From Zhongshania sp. R06B22 (lineage in GTDB: Bacteria > Pseudomonadota > Gammaproteobacteria > Pseudomonadales > Spongiibacteraceae): a stretch of DNA of 64,000 bases. Below are positions 9,466-20,151 of this stretch, piece after piece (positions within the stretch are counted from its first letter, which is position 1; each line of letters opens with the position of its first letter). The DNA is taken from contig NZ_JBFRYB010000001.1 of the NCBI RefSeq assembly GCF_040892595.1, forward strand, positions 2,356,001 to 2,420,000, in the 5' to 3' direction. The notes beneath the pieces were generated by a model, which saw only the letters and a list, made by a program, of their open reading frames with translations, was not told the origin of the DNA and did no database searches. Made by a program: the position numbers and the translations under genes.

Positions 9466-12204
9466 CTACTTCAGGGTCGCTAAAAACTCGATAGTTTTAG
9501 CACGACGGCCCTCAGCAATTTCCTCAGGGGTTACCACGATAATTTTTTCGTCTGGGATGATTTTGAACAAGGGCTGGCCTTTCTTAATAATCACGCCATC
9601 ACCTTCAATCAGGACTTTATCGATTGTACCGGCAAAAGGCGCAATGACTTTGTTGAACATCTTCATAACTTCAACAATGTACAAAGTATCGCCCGCTTCG
9701 AAATGCTCGCCAACACTAATGAATACATCCATGCCGGGTGCTTCGCGCGGATAGTACATGCCGCCGCTGGCTGCCAAGATTTCGTCTGATTTCGCAGCAG
9801 GTGGTGGCACAAGTACCTTGGCCATGCGCTTCTGCAGAACCTCGTCAGTTAAGCGATCGGGAATGGTGATACTCAAATCGGGGTTCATGCTCAGCTCGTA
9901 GAAGCCAGTCTTATCGGCGATATACGCCAATACTGACAGTACTTCGCTACCGGCAAAATAGCCTATATGCGCGCTGCGTACCGCAGACCACTCGTCCGCA
10001 CTAAAGCCTTTGGGCGCCTTGTCTGAAGCAAGTAAGGCTTCAAGAGCAGGGAAATCTGCAGCATCGACTTTTTCATTCAAGGTTTTGTAGAAGCTAACGG
10101 CTGCGCTTAAGATATCGTGGTCGTGGTCCCAGATCATATAGCGTGCTGGCTTATCAGCTTCAAAATCCATATTCAGATAGTGATATAGCTCTTCCAGCAG
10201 CTGAATGGGATTAACGGCCCATTTGATTTTGCCGTTGTCGATACGCAAGCTGTTCTTGTTCATGCTTAACCAACCGGCCATATAATGCGGTTCGGCGAAT
10301 AAACGTTCCAGCGGACGAATCATTAATAGTTTTTTAGCATCGAGTGCTGCTGCCCATGCGGCGCCGTTATCGCCCGCTTCGCCAACGTAGCGCTGACGTA
10401 TTTCTGCGTAAGCAACATCCAAGTCAATTTGGTTGGCCTGTTCTTTAAGCAAACCTACCGAGGTCAGGTAAGGCACAATAAAACGCGTTGATGGACGCGC
10501 ATTGATACCGTTGCCAATGAACCAGTGCACCAAGCCATAGTGAAACTCAAGATTAGTGGCCAGATCTTTGCCGCGCAATTCAGTGCGCCGCAGTATTTCC
10601 GCCAAACGCTGATAACTGCTGAGACGGGTTTCACCTGTGGTAAGTAGTAGCGCAATGTTTGAGTCATACGCACCGGCGAGGTGGTATTTCATAAACACAT
10701 CAGTATCGGGATTGTGGGTAGAGATACCTTGGTCGTCACGGATCTCACCTCGAATCGCGTTCGACCAGTTTTCGATAACACCACCAGCGTGGGGCTGCAA
10801 GGCTTGGTTAGTTGCGTTCATGCGCGCCTCTACCGAGGTTTTCTCACGCAAAATACGGGTGGGTTTAGGCAAGTTTTTGCCGTGGCGTGCCAACAGCACC
10901 ATGACTTCAACAAGACTTTCGGCAATGAAATAATCACCAGAGTCGTCTGGGTTGGTAAACTTGAGTTTGTAGCACAACTCTGTCACCCGGTGCTCAACCT
11001 GAATACGGGTATTCATCTCCATGAAATAGTGGGAATCACCATCGACGATACATTCAAAGGTGCCTAAAGAATCCAGTTTTACCGCTTCACCGAATACCGC
11101 GCCTTCATGTTCCATGCGCTGCAATATATCTAGGTCTTTCTTAAGTTGTTCTGCTTCTGCTTTGCTACCAGCCGCTTCGGCCGCAATAATGGCTGCCGCA
11201 AGCTCTTCTTCAGTAACAGACACCTCTAACAGTTTCTGCTCGTGCATTTGCAATGAGCAGTCACGGCCGCCCATGGTCATGCACCACTCACCGTTACCCA
11301 CAACCTGAATCTCCTGGTGGCGGGTGGTATCGATATTCATTTCGATAAGGACGTTTTTATTGTCACCAACACCGTTGGTTTTCAGTTCGATCAGGCACTC
11401 TTGTACCAGAGACGGTACGTTAGCGACGGCCTTCTCTAATTTTTCTTCAAGAGTCGCGCCCTCATATGAGTTCGCTGACTGCAAAATACGCTGACCTTTA
11501 CCACCGCCACCGGCAATCGCTTTTAGGCGGAAACGGTTGTTCGGCTTTTCTGTCAGCATGCGCTTAGCTTCAGTTTGCAGCGCAAGGCCAATGTCAGCGG
11601 CAGTAATGATATCGATACCCGCCGCATACGACGCCGCCAACAATGCCAGAGCCTGTTCTTCAAGGTCTTTACAGGCGGCAAAGTCGACACTCAGCTTGTT
11701 GTCTTTGGCGCACTTCTCAAGACCATCTACGCCGTATTTGGCAAAAAGAGCCAAACTAGTCGCATTGTTCACCCCAGGTGTAACTGACACACCAGTTTCC
11801 AATGCGGTGCGTTTCGCTTGGTCTTTCATACCCGCAGATTTTTGGGTGTAAGAACAGGGCCCAATAAAATTCAAGCCGGCCTTTTCCATCGACTCCACCA
11901 TCTCGGCGTCTTCGGACATAAAGCCGTAACCCGCAAAGATCGCGTTGTAATCATTATCGTAGGCAATACGAATGATTTGCTTGATACGACGAATGCGCTC
12001 TTCTTTGGTGGCGCCGGTGTAATCCGGTACACGGTGAACGCGATCTGGATCAGTCAGAGTACGCAACTCTGGCGCAAGGGCGTTGGTATAGGTAATGGAG
12101 TCTTTTTCTGAGAGCAAAATACCGTAGTGGTGGATACCCATTTCGTCGAATACATCCATAGCCTCCTTTCGGATTGGGCCACGGCAAATAATCAATGGTT
12201 TCAT
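9466..12204 (-). CDS. Biotin carboxylase/BCCP subunit of an acyl-CoA (propionyl-CoA) carboxylase, divergent type
   Basis: The chosen start is ATG 12204 (MKPLIICRGPIRKEAMDVF), giving 912 aa; the longer frame to 12366 adds 54 residues that do not look like protein. Order: a biotin carboxylase N-terminal domain, an ATP-grasp domain with AIAGGGGKGQR (glycine loop) and MEMNTRIQVEHRVTE (catalytic Arg/Glu), a long linker, and a biotinyl domain with EVMKMFNKV (biotin Lys at about residue 848). Compared with ordinary PccA (about 660-700 aa) there are insertions inside ATP-grasp and an extra C-terminal tail of about 20-25 residues after the biotinyl fold. It pairs with the carboxyltransferase upstream. 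Context points to propionyl-CoA, but related longer-chain substrates are possible. Confidence 0.88.
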   Translation of the reverse strand: MKPLIICRGPIRKEAMDVFDEMGIHHYGILLSEKDSITYTNALAPELRTLTDPDRVHRVPDYTGATKEERIRRIKQIIRIAYDNDYNAIFAGYGFMSEDAEMVESMEKAGLNFIGPCSYTQKSAGMKDQAKRTALETGVSVTPGVNNATSLALFAKYGVDGLEKCAKDNKLSVDFAACKDLEEQALALLAASYAAGIDIITAADIGLALQTEAKRMLTEKPNNRFRLKAIAGGGGKGQRILQSANSYEGATLEEKLEKAVANVPSLVQECLIELKTNGVGDNKNVLIEMNIDTTRHQEIQVVGNGEWCMTMGGRDCSLQMHEQKLLEVSVTEEELAAAIIAAEAAGSKAEAEQLKKDLDILQRMEHEGAVFGEAVKLDSLGTFECIVDGDSHYFMEMNTRIQVEHRVTELCYKLKFTNPDDSGDYFIAESLVEVMVLLARHGKNLPKPTRILREKTSVEARMNATNQALQPHAGGVIENWSNAIRGEIRDDQGISTHNPDTDVFMKYHLAGAYDSNIALLLTTGETRLSSYQRLAEILRRTELRGKDLATNLEFHYGLVHWFIGNGINARPSTRFIVPYLTSVGLLKEQANQIDLDVAYAEIRQRYVGEAGDNGAAWAAALDAKKLLMIRPLERLFAEPHYMAGWLSMNKNSLRIDNGKIKWAVNPIQLLEELYHYLNMDFEADKPARYMIWDHDHDILSAAVSFYKTLNEKVDAADFPALEALLASDKAPKGFSADEWSAVRSAHIGYFAGSEVLSVLAYIADKTGFYELSMNPDLSITIPDRLTDEVLQKRMAKVLVPPPAAKSDEILAASGGMYYPREAPGMDVFISVGEHFEAGDTLYIVEVMKMFNKVIAPFAGTIDKVLIEGDGVIIKKGQPLFKIIPDEKIIVVTPEEIAEGRRAKTIEFLATLK

Positions 12205-12378
12205 GTCATTACATGCGAAACCTCGAGTCCATGCTGTATTTGATTTTGCCAATTGACGGTCTTTATGAACCATCGGATTGCTCAGGTAGTAATTATTACT
12301 TTCTTGCACGTCGAATAACCTCGTTAGCGAATCGTCTTGAGTCAATGAATGACGGAATACTTGCACAAGCTCGGGGAA

Positions 12379-14112
12379 TTAATGAAATTCCCGTTGCGTT
12401 CCACTCATGGGCTCAGGCTTGTAAGCTCTGAGATGCAGTTCCAGTTGTTCACCCAATACCTTGCGCAGGTCAGAGGGCATGACGATCTGGGATATCGATC
12501 CCAGGCTTAATGCTTCGTTTGGATTCATGAGCTCGCGCTCATAGCGTTGGGTCAACTGCAGCTCTTCGTGCTTCTGCCATACGGTGACAGCTTCTTTAGC
12601 CGCTGCCGCAGCGTCTGACTCAGACATACCTACCTTGAGGTTTTGCGCCTTAAGTTCAGCCGTCTTCGGTTTAATCGCACCGCGAATTTTACGCACTTCA
12701 TCTTTATAAACGTATTCAACGCCCGCTGGGCCCATTACCGCTAAACGGGTTGTCGGTAATGCGCAGACAAAATCCGCACCAGTAGGATAGTTATTAAACG
12801 ACGCGTAAGCGCCACCAAAGGCGTTGCGAACAATCATAAGGAAACGCGGTGTACGCAGATCGATAATCGCATCGAGCATAGCGCGACCGGCTTGAACAAT
12901 ACCGCCCGCCTCCTGATCTTTACCCGGTAAGAAACCAGTGGTGTCTTCCATGAAAATAACGGGAATATTGTAAACATTGCAGAAACGGATAAAGCGCGCG
13001 TTTTTGTAGGCAGCGTCGATATCGATCTGCCCAGAGGCGACCGCAGAATTATTCGCTACAAAACCGACGACGTTGCCGCCCATACGACCCAGCGCGCAAA
13101 CGGTGTTGCGAGCGCGCTCAGGTTGGATTTCAAAGAAATCACCGTGGTCGCACATTTGCTGAATAATAATGCTGATATCAAAGGGGGTATTAAAACCTGT
13201 GGGGCTATTAAAGGCTTTCCTCAATAGTAAATCGATATCCCAGGTTCTACGCGTAATCGGGTCAGAGGTCGGCTGAAACGGCGGCGCCTCGGCGCTATTG
13301 TTTGGCAGGTAGTTAAGAAGCTCTTTAACTTTACGCAAAGCGGCGACTTCGTCGGGCACGACAAAATCCGTTACCCCAGATTTAGAATGAACACTGGGAC
13401 CACCAAGTTCATCAGCGGTCACGTCTTCGCCAAGCACAGATTTAACAACGCCGGGCCCAGTCAAACCAAAGAAGGTGTCATTGGGTTGAATAACAAAAGA
13501 ACCCTGACGCGGCAGATAAGAACCACCACCGGCGTTATAACCGAACATACACATAATCGACGGCACCACACCGTTGATATGGCGCAGTGCGGTAAACGCT
13601 TCCGCGTAGCCATCTAGGCCGCCAACACCAGCGGGAATGTATGCACCCGCTGAGTCGTTCATACCAACCAGTGGAATACCAAGCTTGCCGGCAAGTTTAA
13701 ATAGATTAGCTAACTTGCTGCCATTGGTGGCGTCCATAGAACCGGCGCGGACAGTAAAGTCATGACCATAAAGAGCCACATCTCGGCCATTGACTTTAAC
13801 AACCGCGGTAACGAGCGAGGCGCCATCTAAATTTTTGCCCCAGTTTTGGTAAAGAATTTTAGGCTCAGTGCCGATATCGGCGAGCACTGAAATTCTTTCC
13901 CAAACGGTCATACGCTTCTTTTCGTGCTGCTTTTGAACGCCTTTTACACCCGCCATCTTTCTTGGGCGCTGTAGCAGATCGTAACCAGCTTGAAGAGCGG
14001 CTTCGTAGATACCAGGATCGTAATCAATCTGACCTGGTACGGTAAACTCGAGTTCTGATTTCTTCTCGAAGGGGTTTTCCAGTGAGGGAATTTGTGTCTG
14101 TATTTTTGTCAT
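12379..14112 (-). CDS. Acyl-CoA carboxylase carboxyltransferase subunit (propionyl-CoA carboxylase beta)
   Basis: This 577-aa crotonase-fold carboxyltransferase transfers CO2 from biotin to the acyl-CoA. The N-half acyl-CoA region ([38 protein letters not shown]) and the C-half biotin region ([35 protein letters not shown]) are both intact, including the paired Gly-rich oxyanion loops. It is the first gene of the six-gene leftward operon. The promoter should lie in the 363-bp space before pabB. Substrate is inferred from the adjacent epimerase and mutase. Confidence 0.93.
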   Translation of the reverse strand: MTKIQTQIPSLENPFEKKSELEFTVPGQIDYDPGIYEAALQAGYDLLQRPRKMAGVKGVQKQHEKKRMTVWERISVLADIGTEPKILYQNWGKNLDGASLVTAVVKVNGRDVALYGHDFTVRAGSMDATNGSKLANLFKLAGKLGIPLVGMNDSAGAYIPAGVGGLDGYAEAFTALRHINGVVPSIMCMFGYNAGGGSYLPRQGSFVIQPNDTFFGLTGPGVVKSVLGEDVTADELGGPSVHSKSGVTDFVVPDEVAALRKVKELLNYLPNNSAEAPPFQPTSDPITRRTWDIDLLLRKAFNSPTGFNTPFDISIIIQQMCDHGDFFEIQPERARNTVCALGRMGGNVVGFVANNSAVASGQIDIDAAYKNARFIRFCNVYNIPVIFMEDTTGFLPGKDQEAGGIVQAGRAMLDAIIDLRTPRFLMIVRNAFGGAYASFNNYPTGADFVCALPTTRLAVMGPAGVEYVYKDEVRKIRGAIKPKTAELKAQNLKVGMSESDAAAAAKEAVTVWQKHEELQLTQRYERELMNPNEALSLGSISQIVMPSDLRKVLGEQLELHLRAYKPEPMSGTQREFH

Positions 14113-14475
14113 GCTGTCAGTTCCAGCTGCATTTATAGTTAACCCGCGAACATGCCGCTAGCGATTATCTCCCCGATATCTTAGCCAGCATGGGATTCTT
14201 ACGATCCCTATCACTGCTAATTTTCTAAGGGGCATTGCGCCAGCTGACATATTTGAATTGCGGATGAATGAGAAAAACCGTTCTATGTATTACAACGACG
14301 GCTTAGTGATTCTCAAAGCGGCGGCTAACATTACTGGGATCCGGCTTCTCTGTCAATCCAAATGGCGGCTCTGAAGACCTTGCTCAATATGATAAAACAC
14401 TAGATTTTTCAGCCTCATAGCACGTAAAATCGCGAGTTAGTCGCCGCGTTTAATCGCCCCCCAGAGCAACAAATA
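14113..14475. other. Intergenic region between the divergent propionyl-CoA operon and pabB
   Basis: This 363-bp space separates two divergent transcription units and must hold both promoters. I see no RNA gene, no clear riboswitch fold and no convincing coding frame. No sigma70 pair is good enough to call. Confidence 0.6.
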
Positions 14476-15831
14476 ATGGCCCGTCTTCGTCGCATATTGC
14501 TACCCTACTCCCGCGACAGCTGCGCTATATTTGCGAGTCTGAAACATCTACCATTTCCAGTGTTTTTAGATAGCGCAGCGCCCTTTAGCGACTACGGTCG
14601 ATTCGACATTATTTGCGCTCAACCTGATGAAGTTATTTCATTAAAAACAATGCCCTACGACAGCATTGAAATGTTTATTATTAACACTGAATTGCGCTTA
14701 GCCGAGGTATGTAGCAACTACATTCACGATGAGGAGCTGCCCTTTTGCGGCGGTGCGATTGGCTACCTGAGTTATGATTTTGCCGAAATCACTCATTCTG
14801 TCAGGCATAAACAAGCAGAAGATGACAGCTCAGCCACGCCATACTTCCACGCTGGCATCTATCCCTGGGCCATTGTTGTGGATCATCAGCGTCGACATTG
14901 CGAGCTCGTGGCCCAAGCTTCGGTTAGCGCAGATTACTTGGCGCACATCGAAGGCCTTGTTGTCGCCGCTACCGAACCCGACGCAAAGCCAGCCAACTTT
15001 GCGCTAAGCGGCATATTTGAGACCTCCTTGGATATCCAGCAATACCGGCAGGCTTTTGAACGAGTTCAAGACTATATTCACGCCGGCGACTGTTATCAAA
15101 TCAACCTGACACGGGCTTTTACAGCGCCTTATCAGGGGGATCCATGGCAAGCCTATCAAGGTTTACGGAAAACTGCCGCCGCGCCCTTCTCGGCTTATGT
15201 CGATCTCGGTGATAGCCAGATTCTAAGTTTTTCACCAGAGCGTCTGCTGTCGGCATGTAATGGCCGGCTGCAAACCCAGCCTATTAAAGGCACAGCTGCC
15301 CGCGATCCAGATCCAATCAAAGACCTGGCCTTGGCTGTCGAGTTGCAAAGCAGTGCTAAGAATCGCGCCGAGAACGTGATGATTGTAGATTTACTGCGCA
15401 ATGATTTCAGCAAAAGCTGTCAGCCGTCATCGGTACAAACCGACAAGTTGTGCGAGCTGCAAAGCTTTCGCACCGTGCATCATTTAGTCAGCACCGTATC
15501 CGGTCAATTGCGTCCCGGTTGCACTGCGTTCAAAGCATTGCTGAACTGTTTTCCCGGCGGCTCCATCACTGGCGCGCCAAAACAAAGAGCCATGGAAATC
15601 ATTGCTGAAATAGAGCCCCATCGGCGCGGTTTCTACTGCGGCAGTATTTTCTACCTGGGTGGCGGCGGCAAGATGGACAGCAGCATCACCATCCGCAGTT
15701 TTGTCTGTGCAGATAATCACATTCGTGGATGGGCTGGGGGTGGCATTGTTGCCGACTCTGAGGTCGACGAGGAGTTTATTGAGACTGAAACAAAAATCGG
15801 CAAGCTCCTACAGGCGCTTGCCGATTTCTAA
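14476..15831 (+). CDS. pabB: Aminodeoxychorismate synthase component I
   Basis: The 451-aa chorismate-binding enzyme makes 4-amino-4-deoxychorismate for folate synthesis, using ammonia from the PabA amidotransferase (not in this window). The C-terminal chorismate domain shows the PabB-type PIKGT motif with the nucleophilic Lys (TrpE has PIAGT), followed by ELQSSAKNRAENVMIVDLLRNDFS and CFPGGSITGAPKQRAMEII. The end, GWAGGGIVADSEVDEEFIETETKIGKL, is typical. The N-terminal tryptophan-binding-like half is present. It stands alone and is convergent with thrH. Confidence 0.93.
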   Translation: MARLRRILLPYSRDSCAIFASLKHLPFPVFLDSAAPFSDYGRFDIICAQPDEVISLKTMPYDSIEMFIINTELRLAEVCSNYIHDEELPFCGGAIGYLSYDFAEITHSVRHKQAEDDSSATPYFHAGIYPWAIVVDHQRRHCELVAQASVSADYLAHIEGLVVAATEPDAKPANFALSGIFETSLDIQQYRQAFERVQDYIHAGDCYQINLTRAFTAPYQGDPWQAYQGLRKTAAAPFSAYVDLGDSQILSFSPERLLSACNGRLQTQPIKGTAARDPDPIKDLALAVELQSSAKNRAENVMIVDLLRNDFSKSCQPSSVQTDKLCELQSFRTVHHLVSTVSGQLRPGCTAFKALLNCFPGGSITGAPKQRAMEIIAEIEPHRRGFYCGSIFYLGGGGKMDSSITIRSFVCADNHIRGWAGGGIVADSEVDEEFIETETKIGKLLQALADF

Positions 15832-15852
15832 ACGCATTGCTACGTGGGTCTA

Positions 15853-16470
15853 TTACAAGCTTAGATTGCGGTTAGACGCTTTAATAAATTCCAGCTTTAG
15901 GGCTTCATAGTCGTGTACTGCGGGGAATTGCGGGAATTCGCTAATAACATTGTCCGGCGCTTTAAACAGAATGCCAGCATCGGCTTCTGCCAACATGGTG
16001 GTGTCATTGTAGGAATCGCCTGCAGCAATAATTCGGTAGTACAGGGTTTTTAAGGCAAGAACGGCTTGGCGCTTAGGATTCACTTGGCGAATACGGTAGT
16101 CGACGACCTTCCCCAAGCTGTCGGTTTCCAATTTATGGCACAGCAGCGTTGGCCAACCTAATTGCTTCATCAGTGGCGCGGCAAACTCGTAGAAGGTGTC
16201 TGACAAAATAACCACCTGAAAACGCGCGCGCAGCCAATCCAAAAACTCTACAGCACCTTCCATTGGCGCCATATCAGCAATGACTTCCTGAATATCTGGT
16301 AGGCCTAAGCCGTTTTCGTTCAACAAACGCAGGCGCTGCTGCATCAGCACATCATAGTCGGGTATATCACGGGTAGTTGCCTTCAACGCTTCGATACCAG
16401 TGCGCTCCGCAAAATCGATCCAGATTTCTGGGATCAGCACCCCTTCCAAGTCAAGACAAGCGATTTCCAC
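15853..16470 (-). CDS. thrH: Phosphoserine phosphatase / homoserine phosphotransferase ThrH
   Basis: This 205-aa HAD-superfamily enzyme, known from Pseudomonas, dephosphorylates phosphoserine and can move the phosphate to homoserine. HAD motif I appears as the DLEGVL segment close to the N-terminus (MEIACLDLEGVLIPEIWIDFAERTG), motif II as ILSDT, and motif IV as AAGDSYNDTTML. Length and the whole N-terminal block agree with ThrH rather than SerB. It is followed downstream (leftward) by the convergent pabB end and lies just after cysB in the same direction. Confidence 0.93.
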   Translation of the reverse strand: MEIACLDLEGVLIPEIWIDFAERTGIEALKATTRDIPDYDVLMQQRLRLLNENGLGLPDIQEVIADMAPMEGAVEFLDWLRARFQVVILSDTFYEFAAPLMKQLGWPTLLCHKLETDSLGKVVDYRIRQVNPKRQAVLALKTLYYRIIAAGDSYNDTTMLAEADAGILFKAPDNVISEFPQFPAVHDYEALKLEFIKASNRNLSL

Positions 16471-16577
16471 AACATTACTCCTAAAATTGATTAAATTGCG
16501 CTTTAGCGCCGAAAAACCGCGTCAATCTAACGGCTTGGGACAGATAAAGCAATCTTGACTAATACAGCAAAATCGGC

Positions 16578-17558
<981 letters not shown>

Positions 17559-17651
17559 CTAGCTCCTGAAATCAAACGTGCTTGATACACTTTCACGGCA
17601 GTATCTTTTTATTTTTTAAAGCCTGGCCAAGGTCAACCAAGCCTCACTCCA

Positions 17652-18569
17652 TCAGTCATCCACTTTATTGGCAATGCCATGCGGGACATGTCCAGTAGAA
17701 ACATGCTCACTAGCCGATGCGCAATGACCGGGCTGATCGTCAAAAAATACATCTGCACCATAGGCCGCCAAAAACTCGCCCTTGTCTAAACCACCGAGGA
17801 ATAGCGACTCATCTATACGAATATTCCAATTTCTCAAAGTTTGAATAACCCGTTTGTGGGTGGGCGCAGAGCGCGCCGTCACCAAGGCGATGCGAATGGG
17901 TGGATCGTCATCAGAGAGCTCGCGCTGCAAGGCATTTAAAGCAGCTAGAAAGTTCTTAAACGGACCGCCGCTCAAGGGCGTATTGGCCGCGGCCACTTCA
18001 CTGGCGGTAAAGGCTTCCAGCCCGTCGCGCTTAAAGACTTGCTCCGCCTCATCTGAAAAGATAACCGCATCACCATCGAAGGCAAAACGCAGCTCTCGAT
18101 TACTCACGGGCTGGGATTTTTTGGAGCGTGATAACAAAGTCGCCGCGGCGACACCGTTATCCAGTGCACGGCGCACGTCTTCTGCATTGGTCGATAAAAA
18201 AAGATGACAGCCAAAAGCTGATACATAACGGTAAGGGCTTTCCCCGCCGCTAAACGCTGCGCGGCTAATATTGAGCCCGTAATGCTCTATGGAATTAAAT
18301 ACCCGCAGACCGGTATCGGCTGAATTACGTGAAAGTAGGATGACTTCAACGCGGGCATCATCAAGATAATTATTGAGCTGCAACAGGCGCTCAACAATAC
18401 CGAAGGCTTCGCCTGGTTCTAAAATCTCATTCTCATGGTCTATCTGATAGCTTTGATAGGCATTGAGCCCCTCTGATTCATACACCCGATGACTTTCATC
18501 CAGATTGAATAATGCTCTGGATGAAATAGCGACTACTAATTTACTCTCAAATCCTTTGGGCATAATCAT
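17652..18569 (-). CDS. Cytosolic 5'-nucleotidase family protein (PF06189-like)
   Basis: This is a HAD-related 5'-nucleotidase of the family that includes eukaryotic NT5C1A. The N-terminus reads LVVAISSRALFNLDESHRVYE, with the DE replacing a classical HAD DxD. Later segments are RLLQLN, VEVILLSRNSADTGLRVFNSI, FDGDAVIFSDEAEQVF and FLGGLDKGEFLAAYGADVFFDDQ. The longest frame begins with TTG at 18599; ATG 18569 is preferred because it starts closer to the conserved region. Neither has a good ribosome-binding site. It probably removes phosphate from nucleoside monophosphates. Confidence 0.85.
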   Translation of the reverse strand: MIMPKGFESKLVVAISSRALFNLDESHRVYESEGLNAYQSYQIDHENEILEPGEAFGIVERLLQLNNYLDDARVEVILLSRNSADTGLRVFNSIEHYGLNISRAAFSGGESPYRYVSAFGCHLFLSTNAEDVRRALDNGVAAATLLSRSKKSQPVSNRELRFAFDGDAVIFSDEAEQVFKRDGLEAFTASEVAAANTPLSGGPFKNFLAALNALQRELSDDDPPIRIALVTARSAPTHKRVIQTLRNWNIRIDESLFLGGLDKGEFLAAYGADVFFDDQPGHCASASEHVSTGHVPHGIANKVDD

Positions 18570-18633
18570 ACTTCTTGGAGGAACAGGCTCACTATACAAT
18601 ACCGCCAGACCAAGACAACAGCCTTAAACGCCG

Positions 18634-20151
18634 CTAGGGTTTTGCGGCGGCCACATTCACTGGTGACATAATTGGCATAGCGACAAACAAAGCCGAGTGC
18701 TCGCCAGCCATCACAGTTTTAATCTCCTTAATCAGAGCGTGCGTTAAAGCCGCAAATACAGGCTGATTAATACTGGCGTTGGAAATGCGCGCCGACAATA
18801 CTCCGATAATTTGGCGCTGGCTGTCATTGTTCTGTGTCAATACTGCGCCACTCTGCCCCGCGTAACTAAAACAATCCAGAACATATAAATCGCCTAACTT
18901 TTGAGTGCCTCGCTGCCATAAACTTGAGCGGCAACGGGAGGACCACAGGGTATAGCGGGTTTTATCATTCGGATAAGCGAGGCTTTCCACCCAAAGATTT
19001 TGAGAATTTGGTATCGCCAGCATCGGCGGTTTTTGCATAGGTATCGGAGACGCCAACTTAAATAGAGCGATATCTGATCCACTGTAGCGGCCAAGCTCAC
19101 CATTATGCTGATGTTTAGGATGATGCTGGCGATGATGCCACGCCGCCGTCACTGGCGTCGCAGCGCCATCACTCCCAGAGGATGCGTTTGGATCTGCAAT
19201 AAACTGCAGCGAACGGAGTTGGCCATCGCCGGCCGGTGTATATAAACAGTGCGAGGCTGATATCAACCACTGCGAGGCCAGCTGCGTGGCAGTGCAGCGT
19301 GATTCATAGTAGCTACCATCAGCTTGAGTAAATCTACTTAATAATATACCGCTGCGCGGCATGGACGTTGGCAGCCGCCAAAGTTGTTGGCGCACATCCT
19401 CGCTACCACTTGCGCCTAGAGAGGCCTGACGCTGAAATATTAAAGATATCGATTTATCAGCGTCAACCACAGCATTCGCCCACAACAGCCTTGGCGCGCC
19501 GTCAGTATCCGCCGTTAGAATAAGGTTCTTTTTGCCGCGCTTAGATAATTGCAGCGCCAATGTTGGCTGCAACGCAAGCGGCTTAGACAGCCGAGAATCT
19601 GCAAACACCGCATTAGGAGCCGTCATGACACGAGGTAAAAAACCACTCAATTGGTTTAACATCGCCAAGGCTTTATCTCGACGCAGAGGATCACCACTGA
19701 GGATTTCTCTTCGATAACGCCGCACGGCCTCTTCAAGACTAAGCCCAGTGTCCATGCCCTTTAACACAAAAGCTGCATGCATCAAGGCCAATTCGTAAGG
19801 CCAGTGATTTGCGCTTACCGCCTGGGTGGCATGACGATAAGCTAGCTCAATGTCGGCGCTCTGAGTGTTAGTACCTTGGCTGCCCTCACCCCAGAAATAC
19901 CACTGTGCCAATTCAATGTTTGTATACTCACATACGGCTGGACTGACATTTATATTTTCGCCAAACTCCAGGCGCTTCTCCGCAGTCGGCAGCAGCCATG
20001 CGGAGGCCGCTGGGGGAAAGATGCTGTCACTACAATCAGCGCTAGCAGCGCTACAGAAAACCGAAAAGAGCACAGCGACAGCATTGCGCGCTGTTCTCGC
20101 CGCGGCAAGCCCGATAGAATTCAGCAAGGAAATGAGTCGATAATTATGCAT
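18634..20151 (-). CDS. Exported trypsin-like serine protease with N-terminal helical-repeat region
   Basis: Starting at ATG 20151 the protein is 505 aa. It has a late signal peptide (hydrophobic AVAVLFSVFCSA, cleavage near ASA/DC), a helical region resembling Sel1 repeats at about residues 75-155, and a C-terminal trypsin fold. The catalytic residues are visible in order: His in SASHCLY, Asp in GSDIALFKL, and Ser in YAGQSGAVL (GxSG). It should be periplasmic or secreted. Its start overlaps the alr start in opposite orientation inside the palindrome ATGCAT. An upstream GTG at 20193 would place the start inside alr. No good ribosome-binding site is seen for either. Confidence 0.8.
   Translation of the reverse strand: MHNYRLISLLNSIGLAAARTARNAVAVLFSVFCSAASADCSDSIFPPAASAWLLPTAEKRLEFGENINVSPAVCEYTNIELAQWYFWGEGSQGTNTQSADIELAYRHATQAVSANHWPYELALMHAAFVLKGMDTGLSLEEAVRRYRREILSGDPLRRDKALAMLNQLSGFLPRVMTAPNAVFADSRLSKPLALQPTLALQLSKRGKKNLILTADTDGAPRLLWANAVVDADKSISLIFQRQASLGASGSEDVRQQLWRLPTSMPRSGILLSRFTQADGSYYESRCTATQLASQWLISASHCLYTPAGDGQLRSLQFIADPNASSGSDGAATPVTAAWHHRQHHPKHQHNGELGRYSGSDIALFKLASPIPMQKPPMLAIPNSQNLWVESLAYPNDKTRYTLWSSRCRSSLWQRGTQKLGDLYVLDCFSYAGQSGAVLTQNNDSQRQIIGVLSARISNASINQPVFAALTHALIKEIKTVMAGEHSALFVAMPIMSPVNVAAAKP

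Noticed and set aside
12205..12366. 54-residue N-terminal extension of the biotin carboxylase subunit
   Set aside because: The sequence before MKPLIICRGP does not look like protein and falls in the spacer after the carboxyltransferase gene.
19876..20145. 90-codon N-terminal extension of alr
   Set aside because: It is antisense to the protease signal peptide and helical region; alanine racemase starts normally at 20146.
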